DNA of 35,692 nucleotides from Bacillota bacterium. GTDB taxonomy: Bacteria; Bacillota; Clostridia; Oscillospirales; Ruminococcaceae. Position numbers and translations under genes: made by a program. The first letter of the stretch is position 1, and each line of letters opens with the position of its first letter. The notes beneath the pieces are model-generated. The model did no database searches. It was given only the letters and a program-made list of their open reading frames with translations, and was not told the origin of the DNA. Of this stretch, positions 1 through 5,107 are shown one piece after another. Location of the stretch: contig JAEZYS010000019.1 in assembly GCA_023418925.1 (NCBI GenBank), positions 1 to 35,692 on the forward strand, written 5' to 3'.

Positions 1-87
1 TTTTTTCAATTTTTATTCACTTGGCTTGGTTTCTCTTTGCTTTCGCTTTCCCGTTTTTGAGGTCCCCCTCTGTGGGTCAGCTTGTTT

Positions 88-116
88 ATTATATTACTTT
101 TTTCTTTCATTGTCAA
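88..116 (-). promoter_or_regulatory. Sigma-A promoter firing out of the left edge
   Basis: On the minus strand TTGACA (116-111), a 17-base spacer and TATAAT (93-88) match the vegetative consensus exactly. Transcription would start near 81 and leave the window, so the gene it serves is not visible. It is divergent from the citrate synthase promoter. Confidence 0.65.
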
Positions 117-268
117 CAGGTTTTTTCATTTTCCATGTTTTTATGCATAAACAGGTTTTATTGCAATATACTTTTAGTATCATTACACAATTGCCTTGCT
201 TAAATATGGTATATTAATTTATTTTTTCCTCTTTTTAGCTTTTATTCATACTTATATTATTTTTTCTC

Positions 269-297
269 TTGAATATTATTATTTTTTATGTTAATAT
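269..297 (+). promoter_or_regulatory. Probable promoter of the citrate synthase gene
   Basis: TTGAAT (269-274), 17 bases, TAATAT (292-297) sits about 37 bases before the citrate synthase start. Both boxes differ from consensus by one or two bases and the region is very AT-rich, so the call is moderate. The rest of 1-333 holds no convincing gene. Confidence 0.5.
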
Positions 298-333
298 AGT
301 ACTATTAAATACTAAAGAAAGGACGTATGATAA

Positions 334-1704
334 ATGGCTTCACATTATAGTTTTTCAAAGGTGACCCCTGAAATTATCGCCCTCGCAGCACTTTGTAAGA
401 AAAGTGGCGAAATCACTCCGGAGCTTTACACTAAATATGAAGTAAAGCGAGGATTACGTGATATTAATGGTAAAGGAGTCCTTGCAGGACTTACCGAGAT
501 CTCTGAAATCTTATCCTATACTATAGAAGATAATGAAATGATTCCTTGCGAAGGCAAGCTTTTTTACAGAGGTGTAAATATCAACGATCTTGTTAATGGA
601 TTCATGAGCGAGAATCGTTTCGGATTTGAAGAAACAACATACCTACTCTTATTCGGTACACTTCCAACCCAACAGGAGCTCACAAATTTCAAGAATATTC
701 TGTCAGACTACCGCAAACTACCGACAACATTTGTCCGTGACATTGTAATGAAATCGCCTAGCAATGATATTATGAATAGTCTTGCGAGAAGTGTACTTAC
801 ACTATATTCTTATGATGATTTTCCGAACGACACATCTATTCCGAATGTATTGAGGCAGTCAATGGAACTGATTGCACTCTTTCCTCTGCTTGCAGTATAT
901 GGTTATCAGGCAAAGAATTACTATCTGGATGGCGAAAGCTTTTTCATTCACCAGCCTGTCCCTGAATACTCTACCGCAGAAAATATTCTCCACTTGCTTC
1001 GTCCTGATAGTTCATACACTCAGCTTGAAGCAAAAATACTTGATCTTGCATTGGTTCTTCACGCTGAACATGGCGGCGGAAACAATTCAACATTTACAAC
1101 ACACGTTGTTACTTCTTCAGGTACGGATACTTATTCCGCCATCACTGCAGCACTAAGTTCCCTTAAAGGACCACGTCACGGTGGAGCAAACGTCAAGGTT
1201 ACAATGATGTTTGAAGATATGAAAAATAACCTTGCCGACTGGAATGATGAAGATGCTGTAAGAGATTATCTTACAAAGCTTCTCCGTAAGGAAGCATTCG
1301 ATAAGTCAGGACTTATATATGGTATGGGGCATGCGGTATATTCACTTTCAGATCCAAGAGCAACTCTGCTGCGTAATTTCGTAAAGGATTTGTCTGCTGA
1401 AAAGGGCTTGGATAAAGAATACACTTTATATAGCATGATTGAAAGGATTGCACCTGAAGTTATAGCAAAAGAAAGACGTATTTATAAAGGTGTATCTGCA
1501 AATATTGACTTTTACAGTGGATTTGCATACAGTATGCTTAATCTTCCGCCGGAACTTTACACTCCTTTATTTGCAATTTCAAGAATAGCAGGCTGGTCAG
1601 CACACAGAATTGAAGAGCTTGTCAATGATGGCAAGATCATCAGACCTGCATATAAGAATGTTCATCCACATACTGCATATGTTCCTATGTCAGAAAGGCA
1701 GTAA
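334..1704 (+). CDS. gltA: Citrate synthase
   Basis: 456-residue citrate/2-methylcitrate synthase family enzyme, joining acetyl-CoA and oxaloacetate into citrate in the cytoplasm. All three catalytic residues of the family are visible: His246 in HAEHGGGNNS, His333 in GMGHAVYSLSDPR and Asp392 in NIDFYSGF. The arginine that usually follows the second histidine (GHRVY) is alanine here. The length includes the N-terminal extension typical of clostridial enzymes. The start at 334 follows AAAGGA by ten bases. It stands alone, with its own promoter upstream and a convergent transcription unit downstream. No aconitase or isocitrate dehydrogenase is nearby, so a role in glutamate synthesis through the oxidative half-cycle is inference. 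Citrate versus methylcitrate specificity cannot be told from sequence alone. Confidence 0.93.
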   Translation: MASHYSFSKVTPEIIALAALCKKSGEITPELYTKYEVKRGLRDINGKGVLAGLTEISEILSYTIEDNEMIPCEGKLFYRGVNINDLVNGFMSENRFGFEETTYLLLFGTLPTQQELTNFKNILSDYRKLPTTFVRDIVMKSPSNDIMNSLARSVLTLYSYDDFPNDTSIPNVLRQSMELIALFPLLAVYGYQAKNYYLDGESFFIHQPVPEYSTAENILHLLRPDSSYTQLEAKILDLALVLHAEHGGGNNSTFTTHVVTSSGTDTYSAITAALSSLKGPRHGGANVKVTMMFEDMKNNLADWNDEDAVRDYLTKLLRKEAFDKSGLIYGMGHAVYSLSDPRATLLRNFVKDLSAEKGLDKEYTLYSMIERIAPEVIAKERRIYKGVSANIDFYSGFAYSMLNLPPELYTPLFAISRIAGWSAHRIEELVNDGKIIRPAYKNVHPHTAYVPMSERQ

Positions 1705-1729
1705 TTATACTATATATAGCATATCTGGT

Positions 1730-1757
1730 CGCAAATCCATTTAATCATGGTTTTGCG
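1730..1757 (+). terminator. Hairpin after citrate synthase, weak terminator candidate
   Basis: CGCAAATCCAT (1730-1740) pairs with ATGGTTTTGCG (1747-1757) with one mismatch and a six-base loop. No U-run follows, so factor-independent termination here is doubtful. The hairpin at 1805-1833 may act for both strands instead. Confidence 0.3.
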
Positions 1758-1797
1758 GCTAATTAATTATGATGTGAAAATCCTAATTAATGAATAG

Positions 1798-1833
1798 TAT
1801 AAAAGAAGGAACCACCGACCTGATGATTCCTTC
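1798..1833 (-). terminator. Intrinsic terminator ending the mini-ORF transcript
   Basis: Read leftward, GAAGGAATCATC (1833-1822) pairs over 12 bp, three of them G-U, with GGTGGTTCCTTC (1816-1805). The loop is five bases and TTTTATA follows. It lies about 22 bases past the last repeated motif and closes the unit started at 2990-3018. It could also serve citrate synthase on the other strand. Confidence 0.7.
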
Positions 1834-1890
1834 ATATTTTATATGGTTATCAGCCTAACGTAAATATCTTGGCGGACTCACTCCTAAACG

Positions 1891-1923
1891 TTAAATTTCT
1901 TTACGTACCAAATATCTGATCAT
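1891..1923 (-). CDS. Mini-ORF, 10 codons
   Basis: MIRYLVRKEI, starting seven to ten bases after AAGAAGTGGTGTCT. The same RBS form precedes the mini-ORF at 2372. The stop is followed five bases later by the A motif at 1885. The peptide is basic and has no recognisable family. Translation is inferred only from the RBS. Confidence 0.3.
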   Translation of the reverse strand: MIRYLVRKEI

Positions 1924-1968
1924 AGACACCACTTCTTTATATTAAATAAATTCGTGTAATGGTCAACG

Positions 1969-1977
1969 TTATGCCAC
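1969..1977 (-). CDS. Two-codon minigene (Val-Ala)
   Basis: GTG GCA TAA placed eight bases after AAGGAG of an A motif. The Shine-Dalgarno overlaps the stop of the preceding mini-ORF (TAAGGAG). It is too short to encode a functional peptide; any effect would come from ribosome or tRNA occupancy. Confidence 0.22.
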   Translation of the reverse strand: MA

Positions 1978-1989
1978 CGGACTCACTCC

Positions 1990-2031
1990 TTAAAAATCAT
2001 ATTCCTTCCAAGATTCATGCAAATTCTGCAT
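1990..2031 (-). CDS. Mini-ORF, 13 codons
   Basis: MQNLHESWKEYDF, about 12 bases after GAAGGG. Its TAA merges with the AAGGAG of the next A motif, an arrangement that would allow coupled re-initiation. No family is recognised, and unlike its neighbours it is acidic to neutral. Confidence 0.3.
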   Translation of the reverse strand: MQNLHESWKEYDF

Positions 2032-2075
2032 TTCTAATACATCCCTTCAGAAATTTACTAATCAATACCTTTGGC

Positions 2076-2084
2076 TTAAGCCAT
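2076..2084 (-). CDS. Two-codon minigene (Met-Ala)
   Basis: ATG GCT TAA eight bases after a perfect AGGAG in the A motif AGGAGTGAGTCC. It has near-ideal initiation signals but almost no coding content, and resembles the Val-Ala minigene at 1977. Confidence 0.25.
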   Translation of the reverse strand: MA

Positions 2085-2103
2085 CGGACTCACTCCTGAC
2101 ATT

Positions 2104-2139
2104 TCAGATTTTTTTAGAATAAGCCTTTGAATTTACCAT
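2104..2139 (-). CDS. Mini-ORF, 11 codons
   Basis: MVNSKAYSKKI, start 8-10 bases after AGGTGTGATTACG. It stops seven bases before the A motif at 2097. The peptide is basic and unrecognised. Confidence 0.3.
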   Translation of the reverse strand: MVNSKAYSKKI

Positions 2140-2219
2140 CGTAATCACACCTAAAATATTTTTTGTTCTGATACCGGCTTCTGCCGTCTTACCTAAACTG
2201 TAGGACTCACCCCTTATAA

Positions 2220-2267
2220 TTATTTAAAAATATTCCTGTCGTGAAATGCTTTCTTAATGATTACCAT
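2220..2267 (-). CDS. Mini-ORF, 15 codons
   Basis: MVIIKKAFHDRNIFK, start ten bases after AAAGGA. It is followed four bases later by AAGGGGTGAGTCC, whose downstream codon (ACA) is not a start. The peptide is basic and unrecognised. Confidence 0.3.
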   Translation of the reverse strand: MVIIKKAFHDRNIFK

Positions 2268-2294
2268 TAATATCACATCCTTTAAGAATTATTT

Positions 2295-2330
2295 TTAAGC
2301 TGAATTTTCTGGTGGTCTCACTCCAAACAT
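2295..2330 (-). CDS. Mini-ORF, 11 codons, spanning an A motif
   Basis: MFGVRPPENSA. Its ATG directly abuts the TAA of the preceding mini-ORF (2333-2331), and the A motif GGAGTGAGACC lies inside it. It has no RBS of its own, so translation would depend on coupling. Weak. Confidence 0.2.
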   Translation of the reverse strand: MFGVRPPENSA

Positions 2331-2372
2331 TTAAAATACTTTTCGGTAACAGATACCTCTGGTTGCAATCAT
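2331..2372 (-). CDS. Mini-ORF, 13 codons
   Basis: MIATRGICYRKVF, after GGAAGAAGTGGTGTAT. The RBS is nearly identical to the one at 1938-1924. The peptide is basic and unrecognised. Confidence 0.3.
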   Translation of the reverse strand: MIATRGICYRKVF

Positions 2373-2398
2373 ATACACCACTTCTTCCGATTGATTTT

Positions 2399-2419
2399 TC
2401 AGATTGCAAAACACCACAT
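2399..2419 (-). CDS. Mini-ORF, 6 codons
   Basis: MWCFAI, seven bases after AAAAGGTGATTAAC. It belongs to the more irregular upstream part of the array. Confidence 0.22.
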   Translation of the reverse strand: MWCFAI

Positions 2420-2458
2420 GTTAATCACCTTTTCGTAATTTATTGTCCGAAATTATAA

Positions 2459-2470
2459 CTAGCTGTGCAT
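2459..2470 (-). CDS. Three-codon minigene
   Basis: ATG CAC AGC TAG (Met-His-Ser) after GAAGGGTGATACCG at normal RBS spacing. Another short candidate frame (2532-2476) ends inside this RBS. Confidence 0.2.
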   Translation of the reverse strand: MHS

Positions 2471-2704
2471 CGGTATCACCCTTCAAAGTTTATTTTGATC
2501 CTTGCAGCCTTATATATAAAGCCATAAGGCATTTTCAAAGAATATCCGGCATGCACTCATTCAATCTAAAAAAGCCGTAACTGTAAGTACCTATAGGGTG
2601 TACTTCAGCTATTCGACTCGTAATTTCTATATTATCTTTAAGAATTTCATTTAACTAAATGTTGTACTTCAGTGAGAGCATTTTTGCTTCTGCACCATTT
2701 TATT

Positions 2705-2779
2705 TCATCTTAAAGACCGGCAATCATACGAGCCTTTGCTGATATTCTTTGACATATACTGCTGTTCACTTAATTCCAC
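2705..2779 (-). CDS. Mini-ORF, 24 codons
   Basis: The longest frame that starts right after a motif. GTG follows GGAAAGGCGGCGAGTCCA at the A-type spacing, and the frame runs to TGA at 2705. The product is hydrophilic, with a Cys near its C-terminus, and has no known family. It is the first clear motif-linked frame after the promoter; a weaker pair near 2900 (MFPEK and MNPNVINS, overlapping ATGA) precedes it. Confidence 0.28.
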   Translation of the reverse strand: MELSEQQYMSKNISKGSYDCRSLR

Positions 2780-2989
2780 TGGACTCGCCGCCTTTCCAAG
2801 ATTATTATGAATTCCCGCTTAATTCTACCCCTGCTGAATCTTTTGTACAATCTGAGCTACGAATTAATTACGTTCGGGTTCATTTCTCTGGGAACATTAA
2901 ACTCAGACTTCTTAAACTGTTTCTCAGTCGAACTTCTTCGTTTATTGAGATATTTTGTCTTGTCTGTATGTTTCCTGTTCCTTGTATAT

Positions 2990-3018
2990 AATATACCATG
3001 ATTTTTATACAATGTCAA
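2990..3018 (-). promoter_or_regulatory. Sigma-A promoter of the mini-ORF transcript
   Basis: On the minus strand TTGACA (3018-3013), a 17-base spacer and TATATT (2995-2990) give a strong vegetative promoter with a start near 2984. It fires leftward, divergent from the promoter at 3077-3105, into sequence that lacks an ordinary gene. Confidence 0.7.
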
Positions 3019-3076
3019 TAGAAATTTGACAAAACATTATATATTTTTTGTGCAAGATTTTTGTATACTTTGATTA

Positions 3077-3105
3077 TTGACAATACAGCACATATATAGT
3101 ACAAT
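3077..3105 (+). promoter_or_regulatory. Sigma-A promoter for the DUF1292 gene
   Basis: TTGACA (3077-3082), 17 bases, TACAAT (3100-3105), with a start near 3112. The leader to the DUF1292 start is about 140 bases. It ends in a small hairpin (TGCC..GGC..GCC..GGCA, about 3210-3232) just before the Shine-Dalgarno. Confidence 0.7.
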
Positions 3106-3109
3106 AAAA

Positions 3110-3223
3110 ATGTTGGGTGTCAATTGTGTTGGTATCCATTACTATGGTATTCGCTGGTTAAATCAGTTTTGCGGCCTTTTAGCTATGTATTGTGAGGCTT
3201 TGAATTGCTGCCTTTGGCTTTAG
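3110..3223 (+). CDS. Possible 37-residue leader ORF
   Basis: ATG at 3110 coincides with the predicted transcription start, so translation would be leaderless. The frame is open for 37 codons and is rich in Cys, Trp and Tyr. It has no Shine-Dalgarno. It could be an attenuating leader peptide for the DUF1292 gene or a chance frame; no family is recognised. Confidence 0.2.
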   Translation: MLGVNCVGIHYYGIRWLNQFCGLLAMYCEALNCCLWL

Positions 3224-3253
3224 CCGGCACAACCAAATTCAGGAGGTTTTATT

Positions 3254-3559
3254 ATGGCTGATAAAGAAATGGAAATGGCTGCCGACCTTTATACATTAGT
3301 TGACGAAGAGGGCGTAGAACAGACATTTGAAATGATTGACGTTATGGAAGTTGATGACGAACGTTACTATGCACTTGTACCTTACTATGAGGATCCGGCA
3401 AAGATGGTTGAGGGCGATGATGAGCTTGTTATTCTCAAATCTGATTTTGATGAAAACAATGAAGAAATCCTTGCTTCAATTGATGATGACGATGAATACG
3501 AAAAAATTGGAAACATGTTTCTTACAAGACTCCAGGAAATTTATGAGGATGAAGATTAA
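3254..3559 (+). CDS. DUF1292 family protein (YrzB-like)
   Basis: 101-residue, very acidic cytoplasmic protein. The middle reads TLVDEEGVEQTFEMIDVMEV then YYALVPYYE, the pattern of the small DUF1292/UPF0473 family, followed by an Asp/Glu-rich tail. Length is usual for the family. AGGAGG seven bases before ATG fixes the start. In Bacillus the yrzB homologue sits beside yrrK (ruvX). Here ruvX lies 1.1 kb away on the opposite strand, so the neighbourhood is partly kept but broken by an RNA gene and two membrane-protein genes. The biochemical function of the family is not established. Confidence 0.85.
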   Translation: MADKEMEMAADLYTLVDEEGVEQTFEMIDVMEVDDERYYALVPYYEDPAKMVEGDDELVILKSDFDENNEEILASIDDDDEYEKIGNMFLTRLQEIYEDED

Positions 3560-3583
3560 TAATAATTACTCCTTAATTTACTA

Positions 3584-3612
3584 TTGATTTTATATTACAC
3601 CAGTGATATAAT
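3584..3612 (+). promoter_or_regulatory. Sigma-A promoter of the structured RNA
   Basis: TTGATT (3584-3589), 17 bases, TATAAT (3607-3612) lies just after the DUF1292 gene. It predicts an RNA start near 3619. Confidence 0.7.
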
Positions 3613-3618
3613 AATGTA

Positions 3619-3863
3619 AAGAAAACATTCTGCCTTGACCGATGAAGTGTGATTTTTATAATCCAACACATTATATAAGGGATTCAGTCTCCGACAGTGG
3701 ATTGCAGACCTCCCGCCGCTTATTGCGGATCACGGATGAAGGGAGCGCGAAACTGCTGGGATGTTGCCCACCTGCTTAGTGCGGGTTTTATGCTTCACAT
3801 GGCGGCAAGGCGGTATATGCATAAAATGAATGTGCGTCGAGAAATCGGCGCACTTTTATTTTT
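3619..3863 (+). ncRNA. Structured small RNA, 6S RNA-like
   Basis: About 240 nt between a consensus promoter and a strong terminator, with no convincing frame. The ends pair in an interrupted rod: ACATTC with GAATGT, TGCCTTG with CAAGGCG, then CCG, ATG and AAG with CGG, CAT and CTT. The middle has a CCCAC/GTGCGGG hairpin on the 3' side. An apical arm is built from CAGT/ACTG, CTCCC/GGGAG and CCGC/GCGG. A long closing stem, a central open region with a 3' hairpin and an apical stem is the 6S (ssrS) layout, in which the RNA mimics an open promoter and binds sigma-A RNA polymerase. It is somewhat longer than typical 6S. The base pairing is seen; the 6S identity is inference. No SRP, RNase P or tmRNA landmark was found. 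Confidence 0.5.
3832..3863 (+). terminator. Intrinsic terminator of the 6S-like RNA
   Basis: GTGCGTCGA (3832-3840) and TCGGCGCAC (3845-3853) form nine pairs including one G-U, closed by a GAAA loop and followed by TTTTATTTTT. Confidence 0.85.
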
Positions 3864-3947
3864 GGACAAGAATATTGAATATGAATTTTCAGATACTAAT
3901 ACAAATCTCCAATTAAAGCAGACAAAAATCAGCTACGGGGTGATGGT

Positions 3948-4298
3948 ATCAGAAAATTCTTTTTTTATATTCTGGGACTTGTAGGCGGAGTTGCTAACGG
4001 GCTATTCGGATCAGGCGGAGGAGTAATTCTAGTTCCGATGCTTGAGAAATCAGGCATTGATGTAAAGAAATCACATGCTTCATCACTTGCTATAACCCTA
4101 CCGCTTTCAATTGTATCTGCAATATTCTACTCAATAAGAAGAAGCTTTGAGTTCAGCGATGCTCTTCCGTTAATACCTTTTGGGCTTGTCGGAGCATTAA
4201 TAGGTGGACTTCTTCTGAAAAGAATATCAAACTTATGGTTGAAAAGGATATTCGGAATAATGCTGATAATTGCGGGAGGAAGACTGATATTGAGATGA
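3948..4298 (+). CDS. TauE/SafE half-size membrane protein, first half, irregular start
   Basis: N-terminal half of a TauE/SafE-type exporter: about four membrane segments and the GLFGSGGG motif near the N-terminus, then LPLSIVSAIFYSIR. The frame is open from 3900, but there is no ATG, GTG or TTG before 4038, which would cut off the first membrane segment and the glycine motif. Two explanations fit. One is initiation at ATC 3948, five bases after GGGGTG, giving IRKFFYILGLVGG. The other is initiation at ATG 3943, in another frame, followed by a -1 slip on T-TTT-TTT at 3960-3966. A point mutation or assembly error is also possible. It ends TGA overlapping the next ATG (ATGA). The substrate is unknown; relatives export sulfite, sulfoacetate or similar anions. 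Confidence 0.65.
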   Translation: MRKFFFYILGLVGGVANGLFGSGGGVILVPMLEKSGIDVKKSHASSLAITLPLSIVSAIFYSIRRSFEFSDALPLIPFGLVGALIGGLLLKRISNLWLKRIFGIMLIIAGGRLILR

Positions 4299-4687
4299 TA
4301 TGGTTATATATTGCAGCCTTTGTAGCAGGAATTTTTGCTTCCCTCGGAGTTGGCGGAGGCATGATTCTTATACTGTTTCTGACTATATTTGAAGGTACTG
4401 ATCAGATTGCTGCACAGGGAATAAACCTTATTTACTTTATACCAATTGCACTTCTTTCCATAGTAATTCATAAAAAAAACAAGCTTATTGAATTGAAAAA
4501 AATAATTCCTGCAATTATCACCGGTGTTGCAGGTGCAATTGCAGGAACATATTTAGCACAGTATATCGGGTCACCTATGCTTTCAAAAATATTTGGCGGT
4601 TTCATTCTTCTGATAGGATTAAAGGAAATATTCTATAAGCCTAAACGCCGCTGTTCTTCCGGTAAGCAAGATATGATTCAAGAATAA
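4295..4687 (+). CDS. TauE/SafE half-size membrane protein, second half
   Basis: 130 residues with about four membrane segments and the motif SLGVGGGMILI at residues 14-24, the second repeat of the TauE/SafE fold. A typical single-chain member has about 250 residues with both repeats, so this gene and its predecessor probably make a two-subunit transporter. The start at 4295 shares ATGA with the upstream stop, and GGAGGA lies 14 bases before; the longer frame from 4235 would overlap the first half. The 3' end overlaps the end of ruvX by 47 bases in a tail-to-tail arrangement, so the basic tail KPKRRCSSGKQ is read from DNA that also codes for ruvX. Confidence 0.8.
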   Translation: MIWLYIAAFVAGIFASLGVGGGMILILFLTIFEGTDQIAAQGINLIYFIPIALLSIVIHKKNKLIELKKIIPAIITGVAGAIAGTYLAQYIGSPMLSKIFGGFILLIGLKEIFYKPKRRCSSGKQDMIQE

Positions 4688-5063
4688 TTGTTGCTGCAAC
4701 AGCGTCTATGACAGCTTTTCTCTTTTTTCCTCTTACATTGGTTTCATTAAGATAGTTATGTGCTGAAACAGTAGTGCATCTTTCGTCCCACATAACTGTT
4801 TCTATATCTGTAAGTTCCGTTAGCTTTTCAGCAAAGAACTGACACTTATCTGCTCTTTCTCCAATGCTGCCATTCATATTTTTAGGATATCCTACTACAA
4901 TAAGTTCTGCTTTTTCGGATTTTGCATATTCAGCAACCTTTTCAGCACACCTGTCAAAATTATATTCATGAACAACAGTCAAAGGTGAAGCAAGAAATTC
5001 ACTTTTGTCACACATAGCCAGACCTGTTCTGCTGTCACCAAAATCAACCGCCATTATCTTCAT
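4641..5063 (-). CDS. ruvX: Putative Holliday junction resolvase RuvX/YqgF
   Basis: 140-residue RNase H-fold protein. It shows MAVDFGDSRTG (the first acidic residue, Asp7), IVVGYPKNMNGS, VMWDERCTTVSA and the final DAVAATIILESYL, all YqgF family motifs with conserved acidic residues. YqgF proteins act in 16S rRNA 5'-end maturation or Holliday junction processing; which applies here cannot be told. AAAGGGCGG precedes the start. It is the last gene of the leftward cluster, 44 bases after the phosphatase, and is convergent with the TauE half-gene. The yrzB-yrrK association known from Bacillus supports the call. Confidence 0.9.
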   Translation of the reverse strand: MKIMAVDFGDSRTGLAMCDKSEFLASPLTVVHEYNFDRCAEKVAEYAKSEKAELIVVGYPKNMNGSIGERADKCQFFAEKLTELTDIETVMWDERCTTVSAHNYLNETNVRGKKRKAVIDAVAATIILESYLAYRKNSGV

Positions 5064-5107
5064 AGGTTTGACCGCCCTTTCTGAGTTTGAAATATATTTT
5101 CAGACTC

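Larger units (their letters stand above)
1855..2388 (-). repeat. Five alternating A/B units, period about 108 bases
   Basis: Read leftward, B-type ribosome binding sites with ATG at 2372, 2267, 2139, 2031 and 1923 each open a frame of 10-15 codons. Each frame stops just before an A-type motif, GGAGTGAGTCC or close, at about 2324, 2214, 2097, 1990 and 1885. The ATG spacings are 105, 128, 108 and 108. After the A motif comes ATG GCT TAA, GTG GCA TAA, or no valid start. The inter-motif sequence and the peptides are not conserved. More degenerate motifs continue upstream to about 2800. Confidence 0.65.
1798..2984 (-). ncRNA. Orphan transcript carrying a tandem array of Shine-Dalgarno-like motifs and tiny reading frames
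   Basis: A consensus promoter (2990-3018) and an intrinsic terminator (1798-1833) bound about 1.18 kb of minus-strand sequence with no ordinary gene. Inside are about 16 purine-rich motifs resembling an extended Shine-Dalgarno. Examples are AGGAGTGAGTCC (1885-1874, 1990-1979, 2097-2086), AAGGGGTGAGTCC (about 2216), AGGTGTGATTACG (2152-2140), AAGGGTGATACCG (about 2483), AAAGGTGATTAAC (about 2432) and AAGAAGTGGTGT. Most have ATG or GTG 7-10 bases downstream and a stop 2-24 codons later. The motifs resemble the complement of the 16S rRNA 3' end, and the peptides do not resemble one another. It could be a ribosome- or CsrA-titrating RNA, a polycistron of very small peptides, or decayed sequence. 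The boundaries and motifs are seen; the function is not known. Confidence 0.6.

Noticed and set aside
1..268. Short plus-strand frames at the left edge
   Set aside because: They lie across the divergent promoter, lack ribosome binding sites, and consist mostly of Phe and Leu.
1874..2553. Repeated GGACTCACTCCT suggesting a CRISPR array on the plus strand
   Set aside because: The shared part is only about 12 bases, spacing varies from 45 to 66, and copies are degenerate. There are no cas genes. The repeat makes sense as a ribosome binding site on the minus strand.
2749..3001. Plus-strand frames of 64 and 80 codons
   Set aside because: They have no Shine-Dalgarno, lie antisense to the minus-strand promoter and array, and show low-complexity Leu/Phe composition.
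3619..3863. SRP RNA, RNase P RNA, tmRNA or T-box leader identities for the structured RNA
   Set aside because: None of the hallmark conserved segments of these families was found, and the downstream gene is not a T-box target.
3697..3984. 95-codon plus-strand frame over the structured RNA
   Set aside because: It runs through the RNA stems and the intrinsic terminator. Only its last codons, from ATG 3943, may matter for the TauE start.
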